DNA of 64,000 nt from Aureococcus anophagefferens (GCF_000186865.1 NW_008705572.1:928684-992683); one strand, 5' to 3'. Counted from the first letter of the stretch, positions 27,250 to 37,072 are shown. A program made the numbers and translations. The notes: generated from the letters alone by a model not told the origin.

Positions 27250-28344
27250 TTAAGGCGCCGTCGCTGGCCGGTTGAGATGCGACAGCAGGAGGGCCGTCGA
27301 GAGGCCGACGCCGCCGACGATCGTCGCGCCCGCGGCGCCGACGGCGAAGGGCCGCACGCCCGCGCTTTTGAACGCGTTAAAGTCCACGGACAGGCCGACG
27401 CCCGCGAGGCCCGTCGCGAGGAGCACCTTCGTCCCGAGCACCGCGCCGACCCAGTCCGCCTGTCGCTTCCAGTCGTCGGCGTCGAGCAGGCCCAGCGCCT
27501 TGCCGCCCGACGCGACCTGGTAGTCGCCCAAACTCCGCACGGCCGACATGCCCACGAAGCCGGCGACGAACGACGGCACGGCCGCGGCGATGGACTTGCC
27601 CGACGCCGCGCCGCCGTGCTTGAGCGCCATGAGCGGCACGACGCCCGCCAAGAACACGTTCCGCGTGAGCTTCGCCACGGCCGCGGCGCCGACGACGGCG
27701 GCGTCCGAGTACTGCTCCGCGTAGGACGCGGCGCAGCCCATGACCTGGGCCGTGTCGTGGACCGCGAGCCCGAGGAACAGGCCGACGTGCGACGAGTCGT
27801 CCGCGGGGAACAGGCGCGCGGCCGCGTGCGGGTAGGCGAGCATGCCCGCGGACCCGAAGGCGACGACGTTCGCGACGGCGACGGCGACCTCGGCCTGCGT
27901 CGCGCCGATCGCCGGCGCCGTCGCGCCGATCGCCGTGACGCCGCAGATGCTCGTGCCCGCGGCCAGGAGCGCGCCGAGCCGCGGCGCGAGGCCCGCCCTC
28001 GCGGCGAGCGCGGGGATGACGAGGCAGCCCGCGCCGACGCTGCAGGCCGCCGCGGGCACCGTCGTCCAGCCGAGCGCGAGCACCTGCGCCGCGGACAGCT
28101 TCGCGCCGACGGCGACGATGCCGCTCCGGAGCACCGTCGACGTCGCGAAGGCGACGCCGGGCTTGAGCGCCTCCTTGAGCGCCGCCGGCGCGGCGTTGCC
28201 CGCGCAGGCGCCGAGCACGATGGACACGGGGATGCCCGAGATGTGCAGCTCCGAGGGCAGCTGCGACGCCACCGCCGTGCCGCCGGCGGCCGTGGCCGCG
28301 GCGGCGCAGAGGCCGGGGGCCCGTTTCAGGGCCGTGGCGAACAT
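27250..28344 (-). CDS. YeiH/UPF0324-family putative transporter
   Basis: From the ATG at 28344 the product has 364 residues; the frame is open upstream to 28566 through less biased sequence that could be a 5' UTR or targeting extension. It is strongly hydrophobic with about 10 membrane segments. Family landmarks include the LLAAGTSICGVTAIGATAPA block, AEVAVAVANVVAFG, and the conserved LGLAVHDTAQVMG, all in the order known from bacterial YeiH-type proteins. In bacteria the family is linked to anion or sulfur-compound export but is poorly defined. The opening residues (MFATALKRAPGLCAA) could be mitochondrial or plastid targeting. Probable organellar inner-membrane or plasma-membrane protein. 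Confidence 0.8.
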   Translation of the reverse strand: MFATALKRAPGLCAAAATAAGGTAVASQLPSELHISGIPVSIVLGACAGNAAPAALKEALKPGVAFATSTVLRSGIVAVGAKLSAAQVLALGWTTVPAAACSVGAGCLVIPALAARAGLAPRLGALLAAGTSICGVTAIGATAPAIGATQAEVAVAVANVVAFGSAGMLAYPHAAARLFPADDSSHVGLFLGLAVHDTAQVMGCAASYAEQYSDAAVVGAAAVAKLTRNVFLAGVVPLMALKHGGAASGKSIAAAVPSFVAGFVGMSAVRSLGDYQVASGGKALGLLDADDWKRQADWVGAVLGTKVLLATGLAGVGLSVDFNAFKSAGVRPFAVGAAGATIVGGVGLSTALLLSHLNRPATAP

Positions 28345-28524
28345 GGATTGCGATGCGTCGACTGGCGCGTGCACGGTGACGGCGGCCGAGGTGATATTCT
28401 TGCCGCAGCACGAGATGCTCGGGCTCGCCGAGCCGGCGATGCCGTAGCCGATCCACAAACGCCTCGAGACCTGTTGATTGAAGCTCTCGTCGCCGCGTGT
28501 CGTCGCTGCCCACGAGTCCAGAAG

Positions 28525-29153
28525 ATGCCGGCTCCTCGCGCGGCTCAGCGTCCTCCGGGCAACCACTAGTGCTTTCTCGCAATTTACTCAGAGGGGGCGC
28601 TCCGGGCGGCGTTGGAACGGGTCCGCGGCCCGCACCGCTCGCGGACACAGTTCCTGGGTGATTGCGCGTCTCGTGATCCGCGACGCGCGGCGCTCGGTCC
28701 GTCGGCAAGCCGGCGCTCGTCGCACGCCTCGATGGCGGCCTGAAACGCGAGCACTGTTCCAAAGATCGCGCTCGCCGCCGACACGCGCGCACCCGAAAGC
28801 TCCGCTCGCGCTCGCCGCCGACGCGCGCGCGCCCGAAACCGCCGCTCCGGCCCGCCAAACATGCGTCTCTTCTAGGCGCGACCCGCCTGCGCAGCGAGAA
28901 ACACGCGGCGAACATCAACAAGCGCGGCCAGGTCGTCGACAAGAGCGCGGAGAAGAAGAAGGGCAAGGCGCCGATCGGGCCGCTCATGATCGGCTTCTTC
29001 CTCTTCGTCGTCGTCGGCTCCGGCCTCCTCCAAGTCATCCAGACGGCGTCCTTCGGCGCGAAGATCGCCGAGAGGGAGAAGATGCCGCAGCAGGCGCGGT
29101 CCGAGAAGCCGCCGCCGAAGCGGAAGCCGAAGAAGCCGAAGGCGGAGGTCTAG
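28525..29153 (+). CDS. RAMP4/SERP1-like ribosome-associated ER membrane protein, two exons
   Basis: Exon 2 (28876-29153) encodes ATRLRSEKHAANINKRG, then a short polar stretch and one membrane segment (IGPLMIGFFLFVVVGSGLL) followed by QVIQTASFG. This order and the single tail anchor are those of RAMP4/SERP1, which associates with Sec61 and stabilises new membrane proteins. I place exon 1 at 28525-28537 (only MPAP plus one base), joined through a GC-AG intron, giving MPAPRATRLRSEK, close to the usual short basic N-terminus. A Lys/Pro-rich tail of about 30 residues after the membrane segment makes it longer (96 residues) than typical members (about 65). Exon 2 is firm; the tiny exon 1 is an inference. 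Confidence 0.75.
28538..28875 (+). mobile_element. introner-type intron (GC-AG), diverged duplication
   Basis: The 338-bp intron starts GCGCGGCT followed by CAGCGTCCTCC and ends TCTTCTAG, followed by GCGCGACC: an 8-bp flanking repeat with 6 matches. The start CAGCGTC is shared with the elements at 26908 and 58636. Near its 3' end a roughly 37-bp unit (GCTCGCCGCCGACACGCGCG-like) occurs twice. Confidence 0.55.
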
Positions 29154-29182
29154 GCCGGAGACGCCACCCCGGGGGTAAGCTA

Positions 29183-30412
29183 CTAGAGCCCCGCGCCGCC
29201 GGTCACGAGGAGCCGCTCCGTCGGCGAGCCGGGGTCGGCGCGCCGGCAGGACGCGTCGAGGCGGGAGACGTAGTGGACCGTCGCGTTGCGCGTCGCGGCC
29301 GCGACGACCGCGGCGGTCCGCGAGAAGCCGCTCCGCGACGCGACGAGGTGGTCGCAGCGGCTGAGGGCGTACCACTCGGCGAAGGTGCGGCCGAGGGCGC
29401 CGCGCATGCGGTCCGGGTCGCCGTCGTCGGGCACGACGCTGTCGCGGCGGCCGCCGCCGCGGGAGCCGCCGCCGTGCTGGTACGCGGCGAAGGGGTCCGG
29501 CGCCCAGGGCGCCAGGAGCACCTTGTCGGCGCCGAAGGTCGCGACGAAGTCGCGCCGCAGCGACGCCGAGTCCGCCGCGAAGAACCAGGTCGCCGCGCCG
29601 CCCGCGGCCGCCTCCGCGGCGCGCGCGCAGGCGACGAAACCCGCGAGGTCCGCGACGGACACGGCCGCCGCGGCGCCGTGCATCTCGTCGTCGGGCCGGG
29701 CGCAGCGCTTCTTGGGCGGCGGCGACGCGCCCGGCGCGCACTTCTTCGCCTCGACCTCGGGCATGAGGCCCGTGCGCGCGTGGAGGCAGACGACGGGGCC
29801 CCGCGCGCGCCGCGCGTCGAGCGCGGCCAACAGCGGCCGCACGACGTCGCGGTAGGCGCGCCGCGACGGCGCGGCGAGGCGGTGGAGCGCGCAGCCCGCC
29901 GCGGCGACGGCCGTTTTGGCATCGACGCCCGCGGCCGCGAGCGCGGCGCGCGTCGCCGCGTCGTCGAAGAGCCAGCCCGTGAGCCCCCGGTTGCCGCTCA
30001 CGACCCAGGGGTCGCCCCCGGGCCAGGGCACCGCGCCGGCGGCGCCGGCCCGCAGCGCCTCGCGGAAGGCCTCGTGCGTGCGCTTGAAGTACGTCGCGTT
30101 CGCCGCGAGGCGCGCGGGTTCGCGCCGCCGGACCTCGCGGCCGCCGAGATGCACCGTGCCGGCGCTCTCGGGCCAGTGCACGGCGAGCCGGCGGCCGCTG
30201 AGCGTCGCGGACCAGAGGGCCGTCAGCATGGCGCTGAAGATGTCCGCGAGGCCCGTCGGCGCGCGCTCGTAGACGAGGCTCGGGCCGCGGCGCTCGAGCA
30301 CGCGGCCGACCCAGGGCCCGCAGGCGCGCTCCTCGCGCGCGAGGCGCGCCGCGGCGTGGGCCGCGAAGTCCTCGGCGGCGGCGACGGCCAGCGGCGCCAG
30401 CAGCCACCTCAT
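29183..30412 (-). CDS. fucosyltransferase-like protein
   Basis: A 409-residue protein starting MRWLLAPLAVAAAEDF, a signal-like N-terminus. Features that resemble the GT23/GT37/O-FucT group are an early Gly/Ala-rich segment GLADIFSAMLTALWSATL.GRRLAVHW, a central VVCLHARTG (the HxRxG donor-binding motif), a WFFAADS strand and a final AEWYALSRCDHLVASRSGFS-type block, where the family has a conserved Ser/Gly stretch for donor binding. Such enzymes move fucose in the Golgi or ER. Assignment is by motif pattern only; substrate unknown. The start region faces the channel gene 261 bp away. Confidence 0.55.
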   Translation of the reverse strand: MRWLLAPLAVAAAEDFAAHAAARLAREERACGPWVGRVLERRGPSLVYERAPTGLADIFSAMLTALWSATLSGRRLAVHWPESAGTVHLGGREVRRREPARLAANATYFKRTHEAFREALRAGAAGAVPWPGGDPWVVSGNRGLTGWLFDDAATRAALAAAGVDAKTAVAAAGCALHRLAAPSRRAYRDVVRPLLAALDARRARGPVVCLHARTGLMPEVEAKKCAPGASPPPKKRCARPDDEMHGAAAAVSVADLAGFVACARAAEAAAGGAATWFFAADSASLRRDFVATFGADKVLLAPWAPDPFAAYQHGGGSRGGGRRDSVVPDDGDPDRMRGALGRTFAEWYALSRCDHLVASRSGFSRTAAVVAAATRNATVHYVSRLDASCRRADPGSPTERLLVTGGAGL

Positions 30413-30673
30413 CGTCGCACCATCGACGCCCGCAGCCCCCTCATCCCATGCCCGCTCCGACTAGGCTAAAGATGCCGAGACACCGTATCAACAACTTGCG
30501 AGAAGGAGAGGCGACGAAATTCACAACAGGCTGGGCTCGGCCTCGGGCAGCCCCCCGGGACCACCGCGGGGCGGGCGAGACGTTCCCGCGCGGGTCGCTT
30601 TGGCCGGTGGACCGGGGCGCTTTGAAAACAGGGGGGCGCCGGGGCTGGGCCCCCGGGTGCCGCCGCCGCCGCC

Positions 30674-33600
30674 ATGGCCATGATCTACAAGGTGAAAAAG
30701 GCGCGGGAGACGGACGAGGAGGAGGAGGAGGACGAGATCCTCGACGGCGAGATCATCAACGAGCAGATCAAGACGAACCCCGTCGCCGTGCTCGAGAAGC
30801 ACGAGCAGCGCGTCTTCGGCGAGGACGAGAACGCGACGAAGAACCGGGGCGACTACTACTGGTACGAGGAGAGCACGACGACGGGCTACATGCTCCCCTG
30901 GGACGAGGGCCTCTACAGCTTCCCCGTGCCCTGGGCCGTCCGCTGCATCTGCTTCTCCCACGTCCAGCTCGTGCGCGACGCGCGCTTCGAGATGATCGTC
31001 AACGGCACGATCGGCCTCGTCGCCGTCGCGCTCACGCTCCACCTCATCAACAAGCCGGACCTGTCGAAGCCGTCCTCCGCGGAGCTCTTCTTCTTCGTCA
31101 CCCTCGTCAAGTTCCTGTCGCTCTTCGTCTTCGCGGCGGAGATGGTCGTCAAGATCGTCGCCGAGGGCACGCGGCCGCTGAGGTACTGGACGGGGCCCGA
31201 GAGCGGCATCAACACCTTCGACTCGACCATCGTCATCCTGTCCTTCGCGCTGATGGGCGGCGGCGGCGGCGAGGCCATTCTGCCGGTGCTGCGCCTCGCG
31301 CGCCTCGTGAAGTTGCTGAACCGGTCGCCGGAGACGCGGCGCGTGCTCTACGGCATCATCGCGGGCTTCCGGGCCATGGCGTCCATCGTCGTCCTGCTGA
31401 CGATGATCCTGTTCTTGTACGCCATCATCGGCGTCAAGAGCTTCGGGGAGAACGACCCGGCCCACTTCGGGACGCTGCCCGTGGCCATGCTCACGCTCTT
31501 CGTCGCGTCGACGCTGTCCGACTGGAGCCACATGATGGCCATCAACTACAAGGGCTGCGACAAGGGCGGCGAGGACTGGGGCTACGTGCTCACCGACGAG
31601 CTGACGAAGTTCGAGACGGCCGTGGGCCGCTTCTACAACTACGACTGCTACGACCCGACGCCCCGGAAGTTCGACGCGATCGTCTACTTCTACTCCTTCA
31701 CGCTGCTGACGGCCTTCGTCGTCCTGAACCTCTTCATCTCGGCCATCGACATGGCCATGTTCGACATCTTGTACGCCGACAAGGTCGAGGAGCACGCGGA
31801 GAACGCGGAGAAGGACGAGGGCGCGGCGCCGCCGCCCGTGACCGCGAGCCGCCGCATGTCCTTCGCGGACCCGCAGGCCATGGTGCCCGGCGCGGCGATC
31901 CCGGGCAAGCGCGCGTCCATCCTCGCCGAGGCGGGCCTCGCGGGCACGGCGACGAAGCGCGCGTCCATTTTAGCGGACGCGGGCCTCACGCCGTCGCTCG
32001 CGCCGCCGCCCGAGCGCAAGTCGTCGACGGGCCTCGTCGGCGGCCTCAGCGCCGCCGCGACGAACCTGAAGCGGGGGTCCATCTTCGACATGGTGCGCAT
32101 GGGCCCCATGGGCGGGCGCAAGTCCATCGCGCCGCCGAAGACGGCCGAGGAGATGTGCACGCAGATGCTCGAGGGCCCGGAGAAGGAGAACTTCGACGCG
32201 GTCTTCGAGCAGTTCTTCGAGCCGCGCATCTCGAAGCTCGACGAGGAGGAGGAGGACCTCGGCGCGCTGAAGCCCCTCGTGACGACCGCGCGGTGGATCT
32301 GCAACGGCCACGTCTTCCCGACGATCGTCGTCGTCTGCATCCTCATCGCGGGCCTCATCGAGGCCTTCGCCATCGACCCGGAGGAGCCCGTGGACGAGGA
32401 CACGCTCGCGCTCATCGACACGTCCGTGCTCGGCGTCTTCTGCGTCGAGTGCGTGCTGAAGATTTTGGCGTGCGGCCGCGCGCCGTACCGCTACTTCGCG
32501 GACTCGTGGAACGTCTTCGACTTTGTGATCGTCTGCATCTCGGTGCTGGGCATGATCCCCGCGGCGGCGGACTCCATCCCCGGCGTCGCCATGCTGCGGC
32601 TGCTGCGGCTGTTGAAGCTCGTGAACTTCTACCCCGCGCTGAACGTCGCGGTGTCGTCGATCATCAAGGCGTCGGCGAACATCTTCTACGCGGCCATCGT
32701 GCTCGTGCTCGTGGTCTACGTCTACGCCGTCATCGGCATCCTCATCTTCCGCGTCAACGACCCGGGCCACTTCGGGACGCTCCACCAGGCCATCGCGGCC
32801 GTCTGGGCCGTGTGCACGACGGACGGCTGGGACGTGATCATGTACACGAACATGTACGGCTGCGTGCGCTTCGGCTACCCCTTCAACGAGGTCGAGTGCG
32901 CCAACTCGCGGAGCTTCGGCTGGATCGCGGCCTTTTACTTCACGTCCCTGGTCCTCGTGGGCGCGTGGATGCTCCCGACGGTCATCATCGGCATCACGAC
33001 GATCGCGTTCGCCGAGTCCACGGAGGAGATCAAGGAGGAGTACGCCCAGCTCAAGATGGCCCTCGACGTGGCGAAGAAGGCGGCGGTCCTCTTCGACACG
33101 CCCTGCATCGGCCCGGACATCGTGCCCCTGTTCCACGGCGTCTACATGCGCATGGCCGAGGAGCAGGTCAAGGCGAAGATGCTCGAGTTCCGCATCGAGA
33201 CGACGCAGCAGCAGGAGGGCAACGGCGGCCTGCGCGACTTCATGATGCGGCCCCTGGTCAAGTACCTCTGCGCCAACTACCTCACGGGCCTGCTGCCGCC
33301 GAACCGGACGCGGCTGAGCGACGACAAGTGCAACGCGATCTTCGAGGCGGCGTGCGCGGACTACTGGAAGGAGGCCAAGTGCCCCTGGCCCACGTTCCTG
33401 TTCCTCCTCAACTTCCTCAAGTGCAGCGCCATGTACATGCCCGACGAGGCCGAGGGCGACGAGGAGTTCAGCGACGAGGACGAGTCCGACCGGGGCGCGC
33501 CGAAGAAGCGCATGTCGCAGCGGCTGAGCGCGCTCGGCTCCGCGATCTGGGGCAGCCAGAAGACGGAGCCCCGGTCGAAGAAGAAGAAGAAGAAGCGGAA

Positions 33601-33982
33601 GAAGAAGAAGGAGAAGACGACGCCCGAGCCCCTGGCCGAGGAGACGAAGATCCCGGACCCCTTCGGCGACGTCGCCGGCGCGGGCCTCGCGGAGGCGCAG
33701 CACCTCAACGAGCTCGCGCGCAAGGCCCCCGTGCTCGGCGAGACCATGGAGTTCCTCGAGGAGACGGAGAAGGGCCTCGAGACGGAGCTCGTCGGCGTCG
33801 GCACGCCCTCGAAGGCGGCCCAGCGCCAGTCGCTCGTCGCGCAGTTCTTCTGCGGCGAGACGGACCCGGAGGGCCGCGCGAACGCGCCGGGCGACTTCCC
33901 CGCGAGCCCCTTCTGCAGCGGCGGGCGCGGGGGCGCCGGCGACGCGCCCGCCGAGGACCCGCCCGCGCCCCCGAAGCAGTGA
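30674..33982 (+). CDS. two-repeat voltage-gated cation channel
   Basis: A 1102-residue membrane protein with two homologous six-segment units. Repeat I (about 95-375) has a voltage sensor LPVLRLARLVKLLNR near 202 and a pore TLFVASTLSDWSHMM near 274. Repeat II (about 535-780) has MLRLLRLLKLVNFYP near 640 and a pore AVWAVCTTDGWDVIMYT near 709. Each S4 has only three or four spaced Arg/Lys. The filters TLSDW and TTDGW have one Asp each, in the position used by Ca/Na channels. The linker (375-535) carries repeated KRASI(L/F) Ser-basic motifs that look like kinase sites, and the C-terminus has a Lys run and an acidic stretch. It is organised like TPC channels but the S4 and filters are closer to Cav/Nav. 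Probable Ca or Na channel of plasma membrane or vacuole. Confidence 0.78.
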   Translation: MAMIYKVKKARETDEEEEEDEILDGEIINEQIKTNPVAVLEKHEQRVFGEDENATKNRGDYYWYEESTTTGYMLPWDEGLYSFPVPWAVRCICFSHVQLVRDARFEMIVNGTIGLVAVALTLHLINKPDLSKPSSAELFFFVTLVKFLSLFVFAAEMVVKIVAEGTRPLRYWTGPESGINTFDSTIVILSFALMGGGGGEAILPVLRLARLVKLLNRSPETRRVLYGIIAGFRAMASIVVLLTMILFLYAIIGVKSFGENDPAHFGTLPVAMLTLFVASTLSDWSHMMAINYKGCDKGGEDWGYVLTDELTKFETAVGRFYNYDCYDPTPRKFDAIVYFYSFTLLTAFVVLNLFISAIDMAMFDILYADKVEEHAENAEKDEGAAPPPVTASRRMSFADPQAMVPGAAIPGKRASILAEAGLAGTATKRASILADAGLTPSLAPPPERKSSTGLVGGLSAAATNLKRGSIFDMVRMGPMGGRKSIAPPKTAEEMCTQMLEGPEKENFDAVFEQFFEPRISKLDEEEEDLGALKPLVTTARWICNGHVFPTIVVVCILIAGLIEAFAIDPEEPVDEDTLALIDTSVLGVFCVECVLKILACGRAPYRYFADSWNVFDFVIVCISVLGMIPAAADSIPGVAMLRLLRLLKLVNFYPALNVAVSSIIKASANIFYAAIVLVLVVYVYAVIGILIFRVNDPGHFGTLHQAIAAVWAVCTTDGWDVIMYTNMYGCVRFGYPFNEVECANSRSFGWIAAFYFTSLVLVGAWMLPTVIIGITTIAFAESTEEIKEEYAQLKMALDVAKKAAVLFDTPCIGPDIVPLFHGVYMRMAEEQVKAKMLEFRIETTQQQEGNGGLRDFMMRPLVKYLCANYLTGLLPPNRTRLSDDKCNAIFEAACADYWKEAKCPWPTFLFLLNFLKCSAMYMPDEAEGDEEFSDEDESDRGAPKKRMSQRLSALGSAIWGSQKTEPRSKKKKKKRKKKKEKTTPEPLAEETKIPDPFGDVAGAGLAEAQHLNELARKAPVLGETMEFLEETEKGLETELVGVGTPSKAAQRQSLVAQFFCGETDPEGRANAPGDFPASPFCSGGRGGAGDAPAEDPPAPPKQ

Positions 33983-34186
33983 CCGCGGCGCGGCCCGCCC
34001 CTCCCCCCCCCGCGACCGCGGCCGGCCGGCGGCCCCGCCCGACCAAGACGCCCCCCTCCCGCCGCCGGCCCCGGTACCGCGGACCCCCGCTCTCCCCCCG
34101 TGTCCCGCATGCATTTAGAGTTTGTTGCTTTTCTCCCGCGCGGGGCGCGCGAGGGGCCCGGAGCGGGCCCCGGGCGCGCGTCGGTC

Positions 34187-36089
34187 CTAGCTGTTCGTGT
34201 TAGATCCCGGCGAGGCGGCGACGTCCGCGGCGGCTCCGCACGCGTAGCCGCCGTAGGTCTGGCCGTCCCACCACGCCCGGGGCGGCTCGGGCTGGGCGTC
34301 CTCGCCGACGTTGAGGACGAGGCTGAGGCCGTTGACCATGTGGATGAGGTAGTGGCAGTGGAAGTGCCACATGCCCGGGTTGTCCGCGACGAAGCGGAGC
34401 ACGGCGTAGAAGCCCGTGTCGACGGGGAACGTGTCGACGTAGGGCGGGTCGTCGAGGTTGTAGCGCGGCGCGGCCGCGTCGTTTTCCGGGTAGGGGAGCG
34501 GCCCGTGGTCGACGACCCAGAAGCGGTAGCCGTGGAGGTGGAGCGGGTGCTGGACCGGCGCGGAGCCCAGGCCGTTGTTGACGACGACGATGTCGACGAC
34601 GGCGCCGAGGGGCACGTCGACGACGTTCGTGCCGTAGTGCGCGTCCCGCTCGACGCCGTAGCGGCCCTGGACACGAGAGGGGCGTCGACGCTCGTCGGCG
34701 TAGGACGTGTTCGACAGGGTCCAGAACGTGTGGCGCGACTGCGCGTAGTCCGCCTCCGGCGGCGCGAAGTAGTTCTTGCGGTGATGGCGGCGGGCAGCGT
34801 GACGTCCGCCGCGCGCGCCGGCGGCGACGGGTTGAAGCGCGTGTCGAGGCGGAACTTGGCGGGGAAGAGCAGGTCGAGGTCCTCGTCGCCCCACTGGTGG
34901 TCCGTGCCGGCGGCGGGCGCGGCGACCATCGGGGGCGCGTCGGGCCGCGCGGGCGCGACGACGAACGTTGCGTTGACGCGGTTGAAGGAGACCGTGCGCC
35001 CCTGGTTCGTGCCGCCGCCGCGGCCCCGCGAGGACCGGGCGACGGGCCCACTGATGGTCCCGTTGTAGGGCTTCTCGCCGTGCTCGAGCTCCCGGAAGCC
35101 GAGGACGACCTCGGCGCCCTCGGCGTCGCGGGAAAAGTCCACGATCACGTCGTAGCGCTCCCCGGGCCGCAGCCGCAGCTTTGTCGCCGCCACGGGCTTC
35201 ACGTAGGCCCCTTGGACCGCGACGACGACCATGGGCCGGCCGTCGGCGAAGGAGGCGACGTACTGGCGGTCGGCCGCTCCGCAGAGGAGCCGCGCGCGGA
35301 CCGCCTGCCGCGGCGCGGCCGCGCGGAAGTCCGCGAGGCCGTTGAGCAGCGTCCCGACGGACGGCTTCGCCTGCGCGTCGTAGCCGACCTCCTTGTTCAA
35401 CGGGTTGTAGTTAAACTTGAGCACGTACTCGTACGTCGTCTGCGTCGCGTAGACGTCCGCGACCATGACCGCGACGTCGTCGGGGTAGGCCGCGTAGGGG
35501 TCGTCCGGGTCCTCGACGACGAAGAGGCCCCGCAGCCCGTCGCCGTAGTCCGTGCCCGCGTGGCCGTGGTACCAGTGCGTGCCCGCGGGCTCCGCGACGA
35601 AGCGGTACGCCATCGACCCGCCCGGCGCGACGGGCGCCTGCGTGACCATGGACGCGCCGTCGTTGTAGGGCGTGCCGACCTGGTGGATGCCGTGGTGGTG
35701 CAGGGTCAGGCCGCTGGGCCGGTTGTTCGTGACGCGCACCTCGACGACGTCGCCGAGCGCGACGCGCCGCGTCGGCCCCTGGAGCCCGCGGTTGAAGACG
35801 CTGAACACGCGCTGCGTCCCGGCCACGTCCCCGACGATGTCCTCGGCGACGAGCTCGAAGACGACGTCCATTGGGCGGCGACGTCCGGCCCGCCGGGCAG
35901 CGCGGCGAGGAGCGTCGCCGCCGAACCGGCGGCGAGCCGCGCCGCGGGGCCCAGCACCGCGCCCAGGACCAGCCCCGCGACGAGCACCAATCCGTGCGAC
36001 GCCGAATAATAGTTCCGCTCGCCAGGCATCGTACCGTAGCGCTTGCCGTCGCGCCTGCCCAGCAGCAGGCCCGCCGGCGACGCCGCCAT
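34187..36089 (-). pseudogene. multicopper oxidase (laccase/bilirubin-oxidase type) with two frame breaks
   Basis: Three frames on the minus strand together cover a full three-cupredoxin oxidase. From 36089 to about 35873 one frame encodes a signal anchor (GLVLVAGLVLGAVLG). From 35871 to about 34790 a second has LHHHGIHQ and HWYHGH, two of the copper motifs. From about 34790 to the stop at 34187 a third has HPLHLHGYRFWVVDHG and WHFHCHYLIHMVNG, the remaining type 1/2/3 copper ligands. Each break equals a shift of one base with no plausible intron, so the gene is either a recent pseudogene or carries two sequencing or assembly errors. All copper ligands survive. Members oxidise phenols, metals or bilirubin. 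Start at 36089 is tentative. Confidence 0.7.
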
Positions 36090-36371
36090 AGCACCGTGGG
36101 CAGCGTTTGGAAGCGCTTCCACACTCGTGGGAACGCGCCGAATTCCTGCCACTTGCATTCTTGAGGTGCTCCGTTCCAACGCTTCAGCAAAGCGGCAGCA
36201 TCTACCTCGGCGCGCCTTGCGTGGCTCGGCTTGTTCGCGGAGCAGCTCTCGCATCGACGTGCATCGACGCAGCTTCCGGCGGTTCGCAGCAGCGAGTCGC
36301 GCTGCAATTCGCAACAGCCAGTCGTCTCCACGATTCGCAGCAGCGCGAGGCGAGCGTTCAGCACCGCGAGG

Positions 36372-36977
36372 ATGGTCAAGGCGCCGCTGGCGCCGCCCGG
36401 CGGCGCCATGCTCGTGGACCTCACGTCCGAGTCGCGCGCGCCCTTCGCGGCGTCCAAGCTCTGGGAGCAGGACCCGGCGCTCATCGTCGTCGTGCGGCGG
36501 CCCGGCTGACAGATCTGCCGCGCCGAGGTCAAGCGCGTCTACGCCCAGAAGCAGGCGTTCGAGGCCCTCGGCGTGAAGATGTCGGCCGTCGTCAAGGAGG
36601 ACCTGCCCGGCGAGGACGGCAAGCCCGGCGAGATCGCGGCGTTCCGCGAGGGCTTCTGGCCGGACCTCCCCGTCTACATGGACGAGCGGCTCGCGTTCTA
36701 CGAGGCCATCGCCGGCGGCGCCGTCACCAAAACGTCGCTCGCGACCTTCCTCATGAAGATCCTCAACCCCTGGAGCCGGCTCAAGGCGAACACGAAGCGC
36801 GTGCCCAAGACCGTCGAGGGCAACCTCACGGGCGAGGGCTTCGTCCACGGCGGCTGCTACGTCGTCCGGGGGAAGACGGGCGACGTCGTCCTCGCGCACC
36901 ACGAGGCGGAGATCGGCGACCACCCGGCCAAGGGCGAGCTCCTCGCCGCGTGCAGGAAGGCCGCCGGCATGGACTGA
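36372..36977 (+). CDS. SELENOU: selenoprotein U (PRXL2/AhpC-TSA-like), in-frame TGA read as Sec
   Basis: The frame from the ATG at 36372 to the TGA at 36975 is interrupted only by TGA at 36507-36509, at residue 46 of 201. The context is VVVRRPG-U-QICRAEVKR, exactly where PRXL2/SelU proteins have the redox motif U/C-x-x-C. Downstream blocks also match the family: LGVKMSAVVKED, FREGFWPDLPVYMDE, the GNLTGEGFVHGGCYVV block and AHHEAEIGD. The fold is thioredoxin-like and the protein is thought to act in redox control. Fish and some algae have the Sec form; most mammals have Cys. A SECIS-like hairpin follows the stop. The two halves are in one frame with no indel, which argues against a pseudogene. 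It lies divergent from the multicopper oxidase (282 bp). Confidence 0.9.
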
Positions 36978-36988
36978 TCTCCCTAGGA

Positions 36989-37072
36989 GATCCCGGCGCG
37001 CGTCATGATGGCGCGGACGCCCCGCTCGCCGCGAGCGGGGCGCCGCGCCGGACGCACCCGCGCCCCGGGATC
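36989..37072 (+). promoter_or_regulatory. SECIS-like hairpin in the 3' UTR of selenoprotein U
   Basis: Twelve bases after the stop, GATCCCGG (36989-36996) pairs with CCGGGATC (37065-37072). Inside lies ATGA (37005-37008) opposite GGAC (37050-37053), which would form the non-canonical G-A quartet. Above it GGCGCGG (37010-37016) pairs with CCGCGCC (37043-37049), then CCCCGCTC (37020-37027) with GAGCGGGG (37033-37040), closing a GCCGC loop. The usual unpaired AA is not obvious; the bulge ACG/CG is the only candidate. Position, length and core all fit a SECIS. Confidence 0.7.

Noticed and set aside
30448..34203. Very long open frames overlapping the channel gene in other frames
   Set aside because: High GC removes stop codons in shadow frames; their products are Arg/Ala/Gly-rich without domains, while the channel frame has full motifs.
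36507..36509. TGA as a nonsense mutation of a peroxiredoxin-like pseudogene
   Set aside because: It lies exactly at the redox U position, the frame is otherwise intact and a SECIS-like stem follows.
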